A stretch of DNA of 64,000 nt from Streptosporangium brasiliense (lineage in GTDB: Bacteria > Actinomycetota > Actinomycetes > Streptosporangiales > Streptosporangiaceae). Where the stretch lies: positions 1-64,000 of the forward strand of contig NZ_JAUSRB010000004.1 in assembly GCF_030811595.1 (NCBI RefSeq), read 5' to 3'. The notes under the pieces are model-generated. The model was not told the origin of the DNA. It ran no database searches and saw only the letters and a list, made by a program, of their open reading frames with translations. Below are positions 17,116 to 25,051 of this stretch, in pieces. The stretch's first letter is position 1, and each line of letters begins with the position of its first letter. The position numbers and the translations under genes were made by a program.

Positions 17116-18717
17116 TCAGCGCCGGCCGTGGAAGGGAGACGAGCTCTGCTCGGCCTCGGGCATCTGGTGGTCGATCGTGAGAATGCAGGCCATCGCGAGA
17201 CTGTCGCAGTAGTCGTCGTGGGCGCCGGCCTCGTTGGGGGCCTCGGCCAGCATGTAGGGGCCGGTGTAGACCAGCTGCAGGTCGCTCATCTCCTGAATGA
17301 ACCGGCGGTAGGTGCGTAGCTTCTTGGTCTTGGCATGCGCCGGCCAGGACACCTTGCCGCGCTCCATGAGGGCCTGGAGGTGCTTCCAACGCGTGGACTG
17401 GTCGGGCCGCTGGCTACCGAGCTCTACGACCTCTACGTGCGGCATAAGGATCTTCAGTCGCTCGGCCACCGCGTCACCGACGCCGCCACTGTCCACGCCG
17501 ACGCTCAGCACGTGATAGGCGGACAAAAATTCTACGATGCGGTGGTATTGGGCTTCCCATGTAGTGGTTCCACCGAGGTCAAGCCAGTTGAGGACGCGGT
17601 GCTCGAAGAAGCCGAATTCGTCAGGGTTGTCCCAGTCGACCCAGACCACGGTCACGATGGTCGAGTCTTGCTTGCGCGCAGGGTCGATGCCGACCACGAC
17701 TGGTGACTTGTACCAGGCCTTGACGGTCTGCATGGATCGGTCCCCGAGCTCGTCCAGCCGCTCGGAGGTCGTGAACATGCCCGCCTCCAGCAGCCAAACC
17801 AGGCGGTAGCTCAGTTTGAACTCGTCGGAGTCCACGCCCATCTTGAGCTTCTGCTTCTCGCAGTGGATGTGGTACTTGGGGTTCTCTTTGGCCGCGGCCC
17901 GGTAATCGGCCTCGAAGTGGTCTTGGCGGGCGCCGCGCTTGGTCTGGTCTCGCTTGTTCTGCTGGATCGTGCGGTAGAAGACGTTCTTGGTATAGGTGGG
18001 GGTACCGGTATAGATGTGAGTAGCGTTGGTGCTCGCACCCATCGGCGTGATCGACTTGTCCACCATGCGGTCGTCGGCGCCCTGGCACTCGTCGATCAAG
18101 ATCAAATGGTAGGTTCTGCCCTCGATCGTCGCCCGCGGGTGGCAGGTTTGCCTGCGCACCAGGGAGCCACTGTTCAAGGTCAGCGTGCGGCCCTTGGCCT
18201 TGACCCCGTCCATGATGTCCGGGTCGTTCATGAGCTCGATCGCACGCTCAGACGTCAGCCGCGAGACGATGCGTCCGAAAAGGGTGTCCGCTTGTTCGTC
18301 GACCGGGGCGAACGCCCCCACCCAGACGCCCTCGGCGAAGCCGCCGAGCAGGTTGGGGTAGACCCGTGCCAGCACCGGAAACATGATCATGATTGCGGCA
18401 ATGGTGTTGGCGACCGTTTCCGACTTGCCGGACTGCCGGCTGAATAGTGCGGTCAGGGTCGCGCCATCATTAATGATGACAGACTCTATGATTCGGGCTG
18501 AAAACGGGCGTTGGTATCGATACAGGGGGTGGCCGCTCAGCTCGTCGACCACGACCAGCATCTTGTCGACGATCTCGTCCACCGTGGCCTGTGTGAACTC
18601 GTCCAGGACGACCTCGGTAGCCGCTCGCGCCGCGCGCTCTTCCTCGGTTTCCTCGTCGAAAAGGTCTTCTAGCTCATCATTTGTGAGCTCTGCGTATTCG
18701 GTCGCCTGAATCGTCAT
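17116..18717 (-). CDS. Terminase large subunit
   Basis: 533 residues. Walker A-like SRQSGKS at 93-99, Walker B LILIDE at 205-210, and a C-terminal RNase H-like nuclease with GIDPARKQDST near 343-353 and VDSGGVGDAV near 424-433; AHDDYCDSLAMA near 508-519 carries the last acidic pair. These are the motor and nuclease motifs of phage DNA packaging enzymes. It follows two small genes in transcription order, either of which may be the small subunit. Confidence 0.95.
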   Translation of the reverse strand: MTIQATEYAELTNDELEDLFDEETEEERAARAATEVVLDEFTQATVDEIVDKMLVVVDELSGHPLYRYQRPFSARIIESVIINDGATLTALFSRQSGKSETVANTIAAIMIMFPVLARVYPNLLGGFAEGVWVGAFAPVDEQADTLFGRIVSRLTSERAIELMNDPDIMDGVKAKGRTLTLNSGSLVRRQTCHPRATIEGRTYHLILIDECQGADDRMVDKSITPMGASTNATHIYTGTPTYTKNVFYRTIQQNKRDQTKRGARQDHFEADYRAAAKENPKYHIHCEKQKLKMGVDSDEFKLSYRLVWLLEAGMFTTSERLDELGDRSMQTVKAWYKSPVVVGIDPARKQDSTIVTVVWVDWDNPDEFGFFEHRVLNWLDLGGTTTWEAQYHRIVEFLSAYHVLSVGVDSGGVGDAVAERLKILMPHVEVVELGSQRPDQSTRWKHLQALMERGKVSWPAHAKTKKLRTYRRFIQEMSDLQLVYTGPYMLAEAPNEAGAHDDYCDSLAMACILTIDHQMPEAEQSSSPFHGRR

Positions 18718-18756
18718 ATAAACCCTCGTTTGTCCTATATTCGAGGGTAAGAAAAA

Positions 18757-18786
18757 AGGCCTACCGCGTTGTAATGCGGTAGGCCT
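18757..18786 (-). terminator. Terminator-like hairpin before the terminase gene
   Basis: Arms AGGCCTACCGC and GCGGTAGGCCT (11 bp perfect, 8-base loop). On the minus strand it is followed by TTTTTTC, a proper intrinsic terminator, after the small zinc-motif gene and before the terminase large subunit. Confidence 0.8.
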
Positions 18787-18804
18787 ACGACCAGGTCAGA
18801 CGGT

Positions 18805-19119
18805 CTATATCTTGGTCCGCAACGCCCTCGCGCGGCCGGTCTTGATGCGGTCGTGGACGTCGGGCCGCGGGAGTTCCGCGGCAGCTGCGATGGTCGCCGG
18901 CGCCATGTTGTGCGCGTCGGCCATGTACGTGAACAGGTCCGTGTTCTCGGTGTCGGTGTCCCACACCCACTCCCTTGCAAAAGCACACCAGATGTCGGAA
19001 CAGAACGCCCTGATGTCCTTGTACGCATACCCCATGAACGCCCGGCAGGCGCGGCACTGGACGATCATCAGCTCGCCGTCCTCCGGCTGCTGCGCCTTGC
19101 GAACGGAGATCTTAGGCAC
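18805..19119 (-). CDS. Zinc-motif protein, candidate terminase small subunit
   Basis: 104 residues from ATG 19119. It has CRACRAF near 23-28, then CSDIWC near 39-44, a likely zinc site, and a C-terminal helix-turn-helix-like segment (APATIAAAAELPRPDVHDRI). It lies just upstream of the large terminase, where the DNA-binding small subunit usually sits. The zinc site is unusual for that role, so confidence is limited. Confidence 0.45.
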   Translation of the reverse strand: MPKISVRKAQQPEDGELMIVQCRACRAFMGYAYKDIRAFCSDIWCAFAREWVWDTDTENTDLFTYMADAHNMAPATIAAAAELPRPDVHDRIKTGRARALRTKI

Positions 19120-19402
19120 CCTCTGACGCCCCCTTCTTCTTCAGTCCGTAGTCGGCCTCAATCTGCTGCAGGCCTTCACGGACCGCGATGACGCAGTCCA
19201 TGGGCAGCAGGTACCCCGAACTCGCTCTCCACTCGGTCGCGCCACCGACCTCCTTGGGGACCTCCACGAAGTCCCGCAGCTCGACGATGTCGTGGCCGGC
19301 GAAATTGAGCACCGCCAGGCGCGTTCTCTTGTCGGGCCGGGCCGCGTGGATCCGCCGCTCGAAGTAGATCTTCCGCCGGCCGACCGGCCTAGTCTCAGCC
19401 AT
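19112..19402 (-). CDS. Unknown small protein, first gene of the late block
   Basis: 96 residues from ATG 19402, overlapping the next gene by 8 bases. Basic N-terminus (RPVGRRKIYFERRIHAARPDKR), central FAGHDIVELRDFVEVPKEVGG, C-terminal helix VREGLQQIEADYGLKKK. A degenerate copy of the GGAAT-N12-ATTCC dyad lies 20-50 bases upstream, so this may be the first gene under late control. No family is recognised. Confidence 0.55.
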   Translation of the reverse strand: MAETRPVGRRKIYFERRIHAARPDKRTRLAVLNFAGHDIVELRDFVEVPKEVGGATEWRASSGYLLPMDCVIAVREGLQQIEADYGLKKKGASEGA

Positions 19403-19419
19403 CTGTTCTCGTCCCTTCC

Positions 19420-19448
19420 TTGAGGAATCTACCGCGATACATTCTATG
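19420..19448. promoter_or_regulatory. Degenerate copy of the GGAAT-N12-ATTCC operator
   Basis: TTGAGGAAT, twelve bases, then ATTCTATG: the same spacing as the nine strong copies with one mismatch in the core of the right arm. It lies upstream of the leftmost small gene of the late block. A matching -10 box is not evident, so it may be a repressor site without a promoter. Confidence 0.5.
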
Positions 19449-19504
19449 CGTGGCTGGCCGATCAGCACAACACGCAGGGGTTCGTGTCGGCCGGGCAGCA
19501 AAAA

Positions 19505-19532
19505 GCGGCCGGAAGCACGAGCCTTCGGCCGC
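19505..19532 (-). terminator. Terminator of the DUF2637 gene
   Basis: Arms GCGGCCG(g)AAG and CTT(C)GGCCGC around a 7-base loop, followed on the minus strand by TTTTTGCTG: a classical intrinsic terminator. Confidence 0.85.
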
Positions 19533-19547
19533 CATGGTGACACTGTC

Positions 19548-20726
19548 TTACACCGGCAGCAGCTCCTTCTGAGACATCTGGTGCCGAGCCACCTGCAGCG
19601 CCGCCCGCACGGTGCGCTCCTTGAGCTCGTACGGCAGCCGCGCTGCCACCACACGAGCCGTCAGCACGTCAGCATCTTCACCGGCAGCTGCTGCCGCCTC
19701 CAAGACTGCTGCCACCTGTCGCACATGCTTATCGGCAACGCGCGGCAGCTCGGCGTCAGCAGTCTGCTGCCGCACGGTCTGCTGCCGAGGCTTGGGCGGC
19801 AGCACTGCTTCGACTCGATCGCGGGCGCCAGCGGCAGCAATGACCGGCGGCAGCACGTCGCGGGGCGGGGCCGGCGGCAGCACCGGAGGCTCGTCCGGCA
19901 GCACGTCGGCAGCAGGGACCGGCAGCGGACCACCCTCGGCAGCAAGATCGGCAAGGAACGCGTCCCAGCGCGCGTCGTCCGCCACGGCCTTCTCCTGCTG
20001 CCGCTGCCGGTCCAAGCCCGGCTTGTCGCTGCCGGCAGCAATCGGCAGCACGGCAGCAGGTGCTGCCACTCGCTCGGGCGCCTTGGGCGGCAGCACCGCC
20101 GCCGCGGCGGCCACTGCTTCCGGTCGCTCTGCTGCCGGTGCTGCCGCGGCGCTTTCCTGCTGCCGCTGCTGCCGCCACTGTTCTGCTGCCTGCTGCCGCT
20201 CCTTGCGGTGTGCTTCTGCTGCTGCCATTGCTGCCGTTGCTGCCGCGTCTTCTGCTGCCAGCTCGGCAGCGATCCGCGCCTCCTCGTCGGCCTCGGCTGC
20301 TGCCACTACTGCCGGCTGCCGGGAGAACCAGACCAACACGAGCATGTGGCCGAAGGCGGCAGCAACGAGAGAGGGGATCGGCTTCAAAGCCAGCCGGAGC
20401 CAGAAGTCGGCAGCAAGAAGGCCGTCGTCGATCGCCAGCCACAGTGCTGCCAGGCCGATGGTCAGGACCAGACCGAAGATCGCGCCGAATGCTGCCGACC
20501 GCTTCAGGGTGCGGTGCCCCCGGGGGGTGAGGAAGTAGACGGCGGTGGACGCGAACTCGTAGCCGATGACGGTGATCGGCAGCGTCCAGTCCAAGGCGCC
20601 GAGGTGGATTGCGCGGCCGAGCTGCAGCAGGGAGTCGTAGTTGGTGCTGGCAGCAATGAGCATCGCCGGCGGCGTGATCGCTAGCAGGATCCGCGGGACT
20701 GCTCGGGGCAGTGCGGCAGCAGACAT
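19548..20726 (-). CDS. DUF2637-type membrane protein with coding region full of a GGCAGCA heptamer
   Basis: 392 residues from ATG 20726. Four membrane helices lie in residues about 10-155 (PPAMLIAASTNYDSLLQLG; ALDWTLPITVIGYEFAST; FGAIFGLVLTIGLAALWLA; LVAAAFGHMLVLVWF), the layout of DUF2637 proteins found near Streptomyces plasmid-spread and regulatory genes. Residues 160-390 are Ala/Gln/Arg/Pro-rich, ending in a helical segment (KERTVRAALQVARHQMS). Ala is often encoded by GCA or GCT, rare in this genome, because GGCAGCA or TGCTGCC recurs in all frames. Leader DNA contains CCACCAAGAAC and GCACCACGGAAGG, like other genes here. Function unknown. Confidence 0.7.
   Translation of the reverse strand: MSAAALPRAVPRILLAITPPAMLIAASTNYDSLLQLGRAIHLGALDWTLPITVIGYEFASTAVYFLTPRGHRTLKRSAAFGAIFGLVLTIGLAALWLAIDDGLLAADFWLRLALKPIPSLVAAAFGHMLVLVWFSRQPAVVAAAEADEEARIAAELAAEDAAATAAMAAAEAHRKERQQAAEQWRQQRQQESAAAAPAAERPEAVAAAAAVLPPKAPERVAAPAAVLPIAAGSDKPGLDRQRQQEKAVADDARWDAFLADLAAEGGPLPVPAADVLPDEPPVLPPAPPRDVLPPVIAAAGARDRVEAVLPPKPRQQTVRQQTADAELPRVADKHVRQVAAVLEAAAAAGEDADVLTARVVAARLPYELKERTVRAALQVARHQMSQKELLPV
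19552..20722. repeat. Cluster of more than thirty GGCAGCA / TGCTGCC heptamers
   Basis: The heptamer and its complement recur across the whole DUF2637 gene, roughly once per 35 bases, in both orientations and several reading frames, where fewer than one would be expected by chance. In the protein it appears as Ala-Ala, Arg-Gln-Gln or Leu-Pro, so the DNA word rather than one peptide repeat is conserved. Confidence 0.75.
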
Positions 20727-20989
20727 CGTGGGGACCTTCCGTGGTGCGCGTTCTTGGTGGATTCGGGCCACCGTAGCGATCACCCCGTCTCGGTGTACAA
20801 CCTCCCAGCTCAGCGACGTGCCTCTGATGGCACATTCAGCACGGCAGATGGCGCAAAAAAGGCATGATTGGTGCGCCGAAGGCCGCTCGGATCGCCTAAA
20901 ACCGCCCTGCTTCGCACAGTCCAAAACAGGCTCTGAACTGCGACAATAGGACTGTGCAGGGAAGCTGTTAGACCACCGAAAGATTCTGA

Positions 20990-21018
20990 TTGACAACTTC
21001 CAGTTGTGCGCCTAGTAT
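20990..21018 (+). promoter_or_regulatory. Integrase promoter
   Basis: TTGACA (20990-20995), 17-base spacer, TAGTAT (21013-21018): nearly the sigma-70 consensus and one of the strongest-looking promoters in the window, 91 bases upstream of the integrase start. Confidence 0.75.
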
Positions 21019-21052
21019 CCTAAAAGCGCAGGTAAAGCGCCTGTGCGTAGGA
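21014..21052. promoter_or_regulatory. Inverted repeat overlapping the integrase promoter
   Basis: ATCCTA...TAGGAT outer arms and GCGCAGG...CCTGTGC inner arms flank a short loop and overlap the -10 box. It is either an operator for a repressor or integrase, or the arm of an attachment site. No attachment core could be recognised. Confidence 0.5.
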
Positions 21053-21108
21053 TTCTAGGGCACAAAAAAGCCACAAGGCCGTGCCCATCTGGAAGGGTTA
21101 GGGGCACA

Positions 21109-22395
21109 ATGGCGCGCAAGAAGCTGATCCGGGGCATGGGCAGCCTGAAGAAGGTCGACTCCTGCAAGCACGGCGAGGACGCGCGCTGCAAGTGCAAGTG
21201 GCTCGGCCGGTGGTACGACGCGGCCGGCGAGCCCACCAAGCTCACCTTCGACGACTACGACGCAGGCTTCGAGCACCTGTTCCAGGAGTACACCAAAAAG
21301 CGCCAGGGCGTCGGCAGGATGTCCAAGGCCAAGGGCAAGGCCCCCTTGTTAGAGGTCTACGCCATCGAGTGGCTAGCCAGCATGCGCGACCTGGAGCCCG
21401 CCAGCAGGCGCAACTACAAGTCCATCCTGGAAACCCACGCCTTCCCCAGGCTCGGCAAGGTCCCCGTCAACCGCATCAACAAAGATCAGATAGCTGACCT
21501 GATCGACTACCTCTACTCCGAGGACCCGGAAACGGGGAAGGACCCGGTCTACGAGGGCACTGTCAAGAATCTCATCATGTACGTCCTGCGCCCGATTTTC
21601 CGCCAGGCTCAGGCTGACGTATGGCGCAGTGACAACCCCTGCGACGGACACCGGTTGCGCGACGTTCCCGACGCCGAGCGCTACGTCCCCACCCCGGCCG
21701 AGATCCACGACATCGCCCACACCATCAAGCCGATGTGGCGCCTGGCGATTTACCTCATGGCCGGGTGCGGCCTGCGCGAGGGCGAATTCCTGGGCGCCAG
21801 CACCGACATTCGTAAGAAAGACAACCGGCTCTGGATCTACCGGCAGTGGCACCATGAGGGCCGCTGGGCGCCGCTGAAGTACTGCAAGGCGAAAGAGGGG
21901 CGCTGGGTGCCTCTGGATCCGATCGTGGCCGCGGAGTTGGAACGGCACATCGCCGACTACGCGATCCCCGAGGGCGGGCTGCTGTTCCCCTCCCTCAAGA
22001 AGCCCGGCCAGGCGGTCAACAACTCGGTATTCAACCGAGCGCTCAAGGAAGCCTGCATCCGGCTCGGCCTCGACGACAAAGACATCACGGCCCACAACTT
22101 TAGGCATGCCTTCGCCAGCCACGTCATCGACGCGGGCGTCCCCCTGCCCGACGTCTCGCGCATGCTCGGCCACAAGTCCTACGAGACCACCTTCAAGACC
22201 TACTACAAGATGGTCGACCCGTCCTGGGAGCGCATCCAGCGCAACGTCAACACCTACCTGTCCACCGGCATCCCGGTCGACGCCACGCTCGGCGGCGTTG
22301 ACGCCTTCGCCGAAGACAAGCAGGCCGAGGTCACCGATCTGCTGGCCAAGCTCAAGGCCCTGGGCGTCACCGTGACGCTGGAGCAGGCCGCCTGA
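21109..22395 (+). CDS. int: Tyrosine integrase (site-specific recombinase)
   Basis: 428 residues from ATG 21109 after GGAAGGG. The N-terminal zinc-like and arm-binding region has CKHGEDARCKCKW; a core-binding domain spans about 85-180; the catalytic domain carries Arg in AGCGLREGEF near 223, HNFRHAFASH near 329-338, LGHKSYETT near 353-361 and Tyr in KTYYKM near 364-365. It would insert and, with an excisionase, excise the genome. Codon use matches neighbours. The nearest DNA shows no tRNA, so the attachment site is not identified. Confidence 0.95.
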   Translation: MARKKLIRGMGSLKKVDSCKHGEDARCKCKWLGRWYDAAGEPTKLTFDDYDAGFEHLFQEYTKKRQGVGRMSKAKGKAPLLEVYAIEWLASMRDLEPASRRNYKSILETHAFPRLGKVPVNRINKDQIADLIDYLYSEDPETGKDPVYEGTVKNLIMYVLRPIFRQAQADVWRSDNPCDGHRLRDVPDAERYVPTPAEIHDIAHTIKPMWRLAIYLMAGCGLREGEFLGASTDIRKKDNRLWIYRQWHHEGRWAPLKYCKAKEGRWVPLDPIVAAELERHIADYAIPEGGLLFPSLKKPGQAVNNSVFNRALKEACIRLGLDDKDITAHNFRHAFASHVIDAGVPLPDVSRMLGHKSYETTFKTYYKMVDPSWERIQRNVNTYLSTGIPVDATLGGVDAFAEDKQAEVTDLLAKLKALGVTVTLEQAA

Positions 22396-22424
22396 ACCAG
22401 ATCAACTTCAACGACAGGATCCCC

Positions 22425-22625
22425 ATGGCCACGTTTGAATCGCAGCCGCCCATCCACACGGGAACTACCGGAGCTGAGCACTACTCCTTCGCTCGGGAGT
22501 GGTTCGCCTCCAAGCCTCCGAAAGTCGAACGGATCGCCCGGCAGCGCTACCGCTGGGAAGAACTCCGGGAACGCTGGCCGTCTATGACCGCTGCGAAGAC
22601 CGCCTACCGCCGTCGGCACCGATGA
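22425..22625 (+). CDS. Small unknown protein downstream of integrase
   Basis: 66 residues, 29 bases after the integrase stop and followed at once by a strong terminator, so probably co-transcribed. Helical and basic, ERIARQRYRWEELRERWPSM; a small DNA- or RNA-binding protein is possible. No family recognised. Confidence 0.6.
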   Translation: MATFESQPPIHTGTTGAEHYSFAREWFASKPPKVERIARQRYRWEELRERWPSMTAAKTAYRRRHR

Positions 22626-22641
22626 CACTGTCCCGGACAGC

Positions 22642-22677
22642 AAAACGCCCCCGTACCGAGCGGTACGGGGGCGTTTT
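22642..22677 (+). terminator. Terminator of the integrase transcript
   Basis: Arms AAAACGCCCCCGTACC and GGTACGGGGGCGTTTT (16 bp perfect, 4-base loop). Bidirectional: it also ends the leftward small-gene operon that stops at 22687. Confidence 0.9.
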
Positions 22678-22686
22678 GCTGTGCAG

Positions 22687-23028
22687 TCAGGCGCTCAGCT
22701 CGCGCTGTTCCTTCTCCAACTGCTCGATCTTGACCAACGCCTGCTGGTATCGAATCTCGCGCTCGTGGTCGATGAGCGGTGCAGCGTTTGCCAGATGGTC
22801 ACGCAAGCCACTTACCGCGATGTAGAACGGCCAGATGAACGCGACAAACATAGCTTCGGCCGCTGCATCCTTACGCCACCTGGCGAGATGCACTGCATCC
22901 TCTGCCAACGTTGGGTAGAGACGTACGTGATCCTCCATCGACCGCTTGATAAAAATCGGCGCGACGCGGGCAAGCCCGACGTACAGGTGCAGCGCGACGG
23001 TGCCGAGCACGATACCCAGGACGATCAT
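22687..23028 (-). CDS. Unknown membrane protein
   Basis: 113 residues with two hydrophobic segments (about 2-20, IVLGIVLGTVALHLYVGLA; about 60-75, FVAFIWPFYIAVSGL) and a C-terminal coiled coil (EREIRYQQALVKIEQLEKEQREL). Last gene of a leftward operon, overlapping the previous gene by 4 bases. A holin- or spanin-like or exclusion function is conceivable but unproven. Confidence 0.6.
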   Translation of the reverse strand: MIVLGIVLGTVALHLYVGLARVAPIFIKRSMEDHVRLYPTLAEDAVHLARWRKDAAAEAMFVAFIWPFYIAVSGLRDHLANAAPLIDHEREIRYQQALVKIEQLEKEQRELSA

Positions 23029-23189
23029 GACGCAGCCTCCACCGCGTCCCGCAGCCTGTCATAGGCGCCGAAATCTACGCCTGGCATCGGGTCGGCACGG
23101 TCCAGGTAGTAGGCCAGATCGGCCTTGGAGACGATCACGTATCCGGCGCGGGCGTAGGCCGCCGCGAGCTCATCGTGGATCTTAAACAT
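23025..23189 (-). CDS. Small unknown protein
   Basis: 54 residues from ATG 23189, overlapping the RNA-ligase end by 8 bases and the next gene by 4. Has DELAAAYARAGYVIVSKADLAYYL, a soluble helix-rich sequence. Expressed with the RNA ligase by tight coupling. Function unknown. Confidence 0.6.
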   Translation of the reverse strand: MFKIHDELAAAYARAGYVIVSKADLAYYLDRADPMPGVDFGAYDRLRDAVEAAS

Positions 23190-23964
23190 TGGCGCGGATC
23201 GCCTGCTCGGCCTCGGCACGCATGCGGAGGGTCTTGTCGTAGTCCTTGAAGCGCGCCTTGCTGATGACTCGCCGATCATGCGACCTCAGCACGATGCCCT
23301 CGCTGCGGCCGGGCGTGCCGGTCGACACCCGGGTTGCCGCGTAGGGTGCCATGAACTCGCGCATGCCGGCGATGCTGCGCGGAAGCTCGGCGGCGTCCAG
23401 GGTGAACAGCCTCGGAGTCAGGAGCAGGTATGCCATCTTTGCCTGAGCCTGCAGCGCGGCCTCGCCGGCGAAGTCCTGGCCGCCGCGGTCACGCCACATG
23501 GCGATCTCGTTGTGGTCCATCGAGATCCTGTCCGGGTCCACCGTGGCGGCGTCGAACAACCGGAAGGCCGCGGTGCCGTCCCCGTACTGCTTCCATTCCG
23601 GCAGCTGCTTGCCGCCGTACACCTCCAGGTACAGCACGAGGATTTCGTCCCAGGCGCCCTCGACCTTGTAGCCGACCTCGCGCAGGGCGTCCACGATCCC
23701 CTGCTGAGGGTTGTGGACTCGGTCGCCTGAGCAGGTCAGCAGCTCACCGCGGGAGCCGATCAGGAAACGGCCGTCGGGAAGAACGATCAGCCGAGCATTG
23801 GTGCCGTCGACCTTCTCCGTCCCGATCACCGTGCCCTCGTATTCGGTGGGCTCTTCCAGCAGGATGCCCTTGGCCCGGGGGTTCAGCGCGTGGTGCGTGG
23901 GGATGCTCGGGTATTTCGTCAGGGAGTTGATCTTCTCCAGGTCCTGCTGCCGCAGACGGTACAT
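23182..23964 (-). CDS. RNA ligase (Rnl2-like nucleotidyltransferase)
   Basis: 260 residues from ATG 23964 after AGGAGG; the longer upstream frame is not preferred. It shows the covalent nucleotidyltransferase motifs in order: motif I EKVDGTN with the AMP-accepting Lys at 51, SEGIVLRS near 228-235 (motif IV) and SKARFKDYDKT near 241-251 (motif V). LYLEVYGGK near 128 fits motif III. Such enzymes repair or circularise cut RNA, for example tRNA cleaved by host defences. The neighbours are small unknown genes, with no PNK or tRNA gene seen. Confidence 0.85.
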   Translation of the reverse strand: MYRLRQQDLEKINSLTKYPSIPTHHALNPRAKGILLEEPTEYEGTVIGTEKVDGTNARLIVLPDGRFLIGSRGELLTCSGDRVHNPQQGIVDALREVGYKVEGAWDEILVLYLEVYGGKQLPEWKQYGDGTAAFRLFDAATVDPDRISMDHNEIAMWRDRGGQDFAGEAALQAQAKMAYLLLTPRLFTLDAAELPRSIAGMREFMAPYAATRVSTGTPGRSEGIVLRSHDRRVISKARFKDYDKTLRMRAEAEQAIRANV

Positions 23965-23966
23965 GA

Positions 23967-24302
23967 TCAGACCTCCTGTGCCTGCGGATACATACGCTTG
24001 TCGATTTCGGCGATCCACAGCTCGTCAAGCAGCTCGTAGCCCGCCTCGAAATTGTCGTATTCGCCACAGCGGAGGAAGAAACCCCGTGCGGCGGCGTCGT
24101 CGTCGTCCCAGTCCATGACCGAAAGGGCGCTGTCGTAGCCGTCGTACAGCTGGCCGAGGGGGCACAAAACAGTGTGGGACGTGTCAAGCCTGGCCTTGTC
24201 GATCTTCTCCCACCAGTCGGGCTTATTGGCATCGAGGCTGGCCGCTCCGAACGCCACCCTGGCGCCGTACTTGGCGAGGATCTCGGGGGTAACCGTGACC
24301 AT
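23967..24302 (-). CDS. Paralogue 1 of a three-gene tandem family
   Basis: 111 residues. Shared pattern with the next two genes: PDWWEKIDKARLDTSHTVLCPLGQL followed by ELLDELWIAEIDKRM. The third copy has YDCVLGQL where this one has VLCPLGQL. Acidic, soluble, no catalytic motif recognised. It lies 2 bases from the RNA-ligase start, in one operon. Confidence 0.65.
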   Translation of the reverse strand: MVTVTPEILAKYGARVAFGAASLDANKPDWWEKIDKARLDTSHTVLCPLGQLYDGYDSALSVMDWDDDDAAARGFFLRCGEYDNFEAGYELLDELWIAEIDKRMYPQAQEV

Positions 24303-24304
24303 GC

Positions 24305-24655
24305 TCAGACCTCCAACGCCTGCGCGGCCTCGCGCATGTCGATTTCAGCGATCCACAGCTGCGTCCGGAGCTGGTAGGCGTCCCTAACCGCTTGGGAGAG
24401 GGAGTCACCACTGCAGTACAGGCCGAGCCGCTCGGATTCGCCCAGGTTCAGGCCGAGGAGCTCCAGGCCGATCTCGAACTCGTCGAACAGCTGACCGAGG
24501 ACACAGTCATAGGAGTTGCCCAGGTCGAGAGAGACCCTGTCGATCCCCGTCCACCAGTCGGGAAGTCGGTTGTCCATCTCCGCGGCGCCGGCGGCGACCT
24601 GCTTGCCGGCCTCAATACGCAGGGCGTCGTCCGTGACGAGGATTACCGTGCTCAT
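24305..24655 (-). CDS. Paralogue 2 of a three-gene tandem family
   Basis: 116 residues from ATG 24655, chosen because the upstream frame runs through the neighbour. Carries PDWWTGIDRVSLDLGNSYDCVLGQL and TQLWIAEIDMREAAQ, aligned with its two neighbours. A tandem duplication of a soluble acidic protein; role unknown. Confidence 0.65.
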   Translation of the reverse strand: MSTVILVTDDALRIEAGKQVAAGAAEMDNRLPDWWTGIDRVSLDLGNSYDCVLGQLFDEFEIGLELLGLNLGESERLGLYCSGDSLSQAVRDAYQLRTQLWIAEIDMREAAQALEV

Positions 24656-24665
24656 TCGACGTCTC

Positions 24666-25031
24666 CTAAGCCTGATCGGCGTTGGCCGCGGCGGCCTCGC
24701 GCTTGTCGATTTCGGCGATCCACAGGTGCGTCCGCAGGCGGTAGGCGTCAATCACCTCCGAGGACTCTTCCTCACCGGGGACGTACACGCCGTAGTTCTC
24801 GGCGTCGTCCGCGCACCAGCGCAGAACGTCCCTGCCGTGCCAGTAGAAGCGGTAGAGCTGACCCAGCACGCAGTCGTAGACGTCAGCCTGGTTGAGCCGA
24901 CTCTTGTCGATCTTCTCCCACCAGCCAGCGTGACGGTCGTCGAGCTCAATCGCGCCGGCGGCGACCTGTTCGGCGGCCTGCTCGGCAGCCTCAGTGTCGA
25001 CGGTGGCCATGTCGGGGGTCATCGTGTCCAT
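24666..25031 (-). CDS. Paralogue 3 of a three-gene tandem family
   Basis: 121 residues from ATG 25031 after AGGAGC. Carries AGWWEKIDKSRLNQADVYDCVLGQL and THLWIAEIDKREAAA. The N-terminal 30 residues are an acidic Ala/Glu-rich helix not shared with the others. First of the three in transcription order. Confidence 0.65.
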   Translation of the reverse strand: MDTMTPDMATVDTEAAEQAAEQVAAGAIELDDRHAGWWEKIDKSRLNQADVYDCVLGQLYRFYWHGRDVLRWCADDAENYGVYVPGEEESSEVIDAYRLRTHLWIAEIDKREAAAANADQA

Positions 25032-25051
25032 GTAATTGCTCCTGTTGGGAT

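Noticed and set aside
20800..21060. attP core next to the integrase
   Set aside because: No tRNA 3' end or repeated core word could be recognised; the inverted repeat overlaps the promoter and is better read as an operator.
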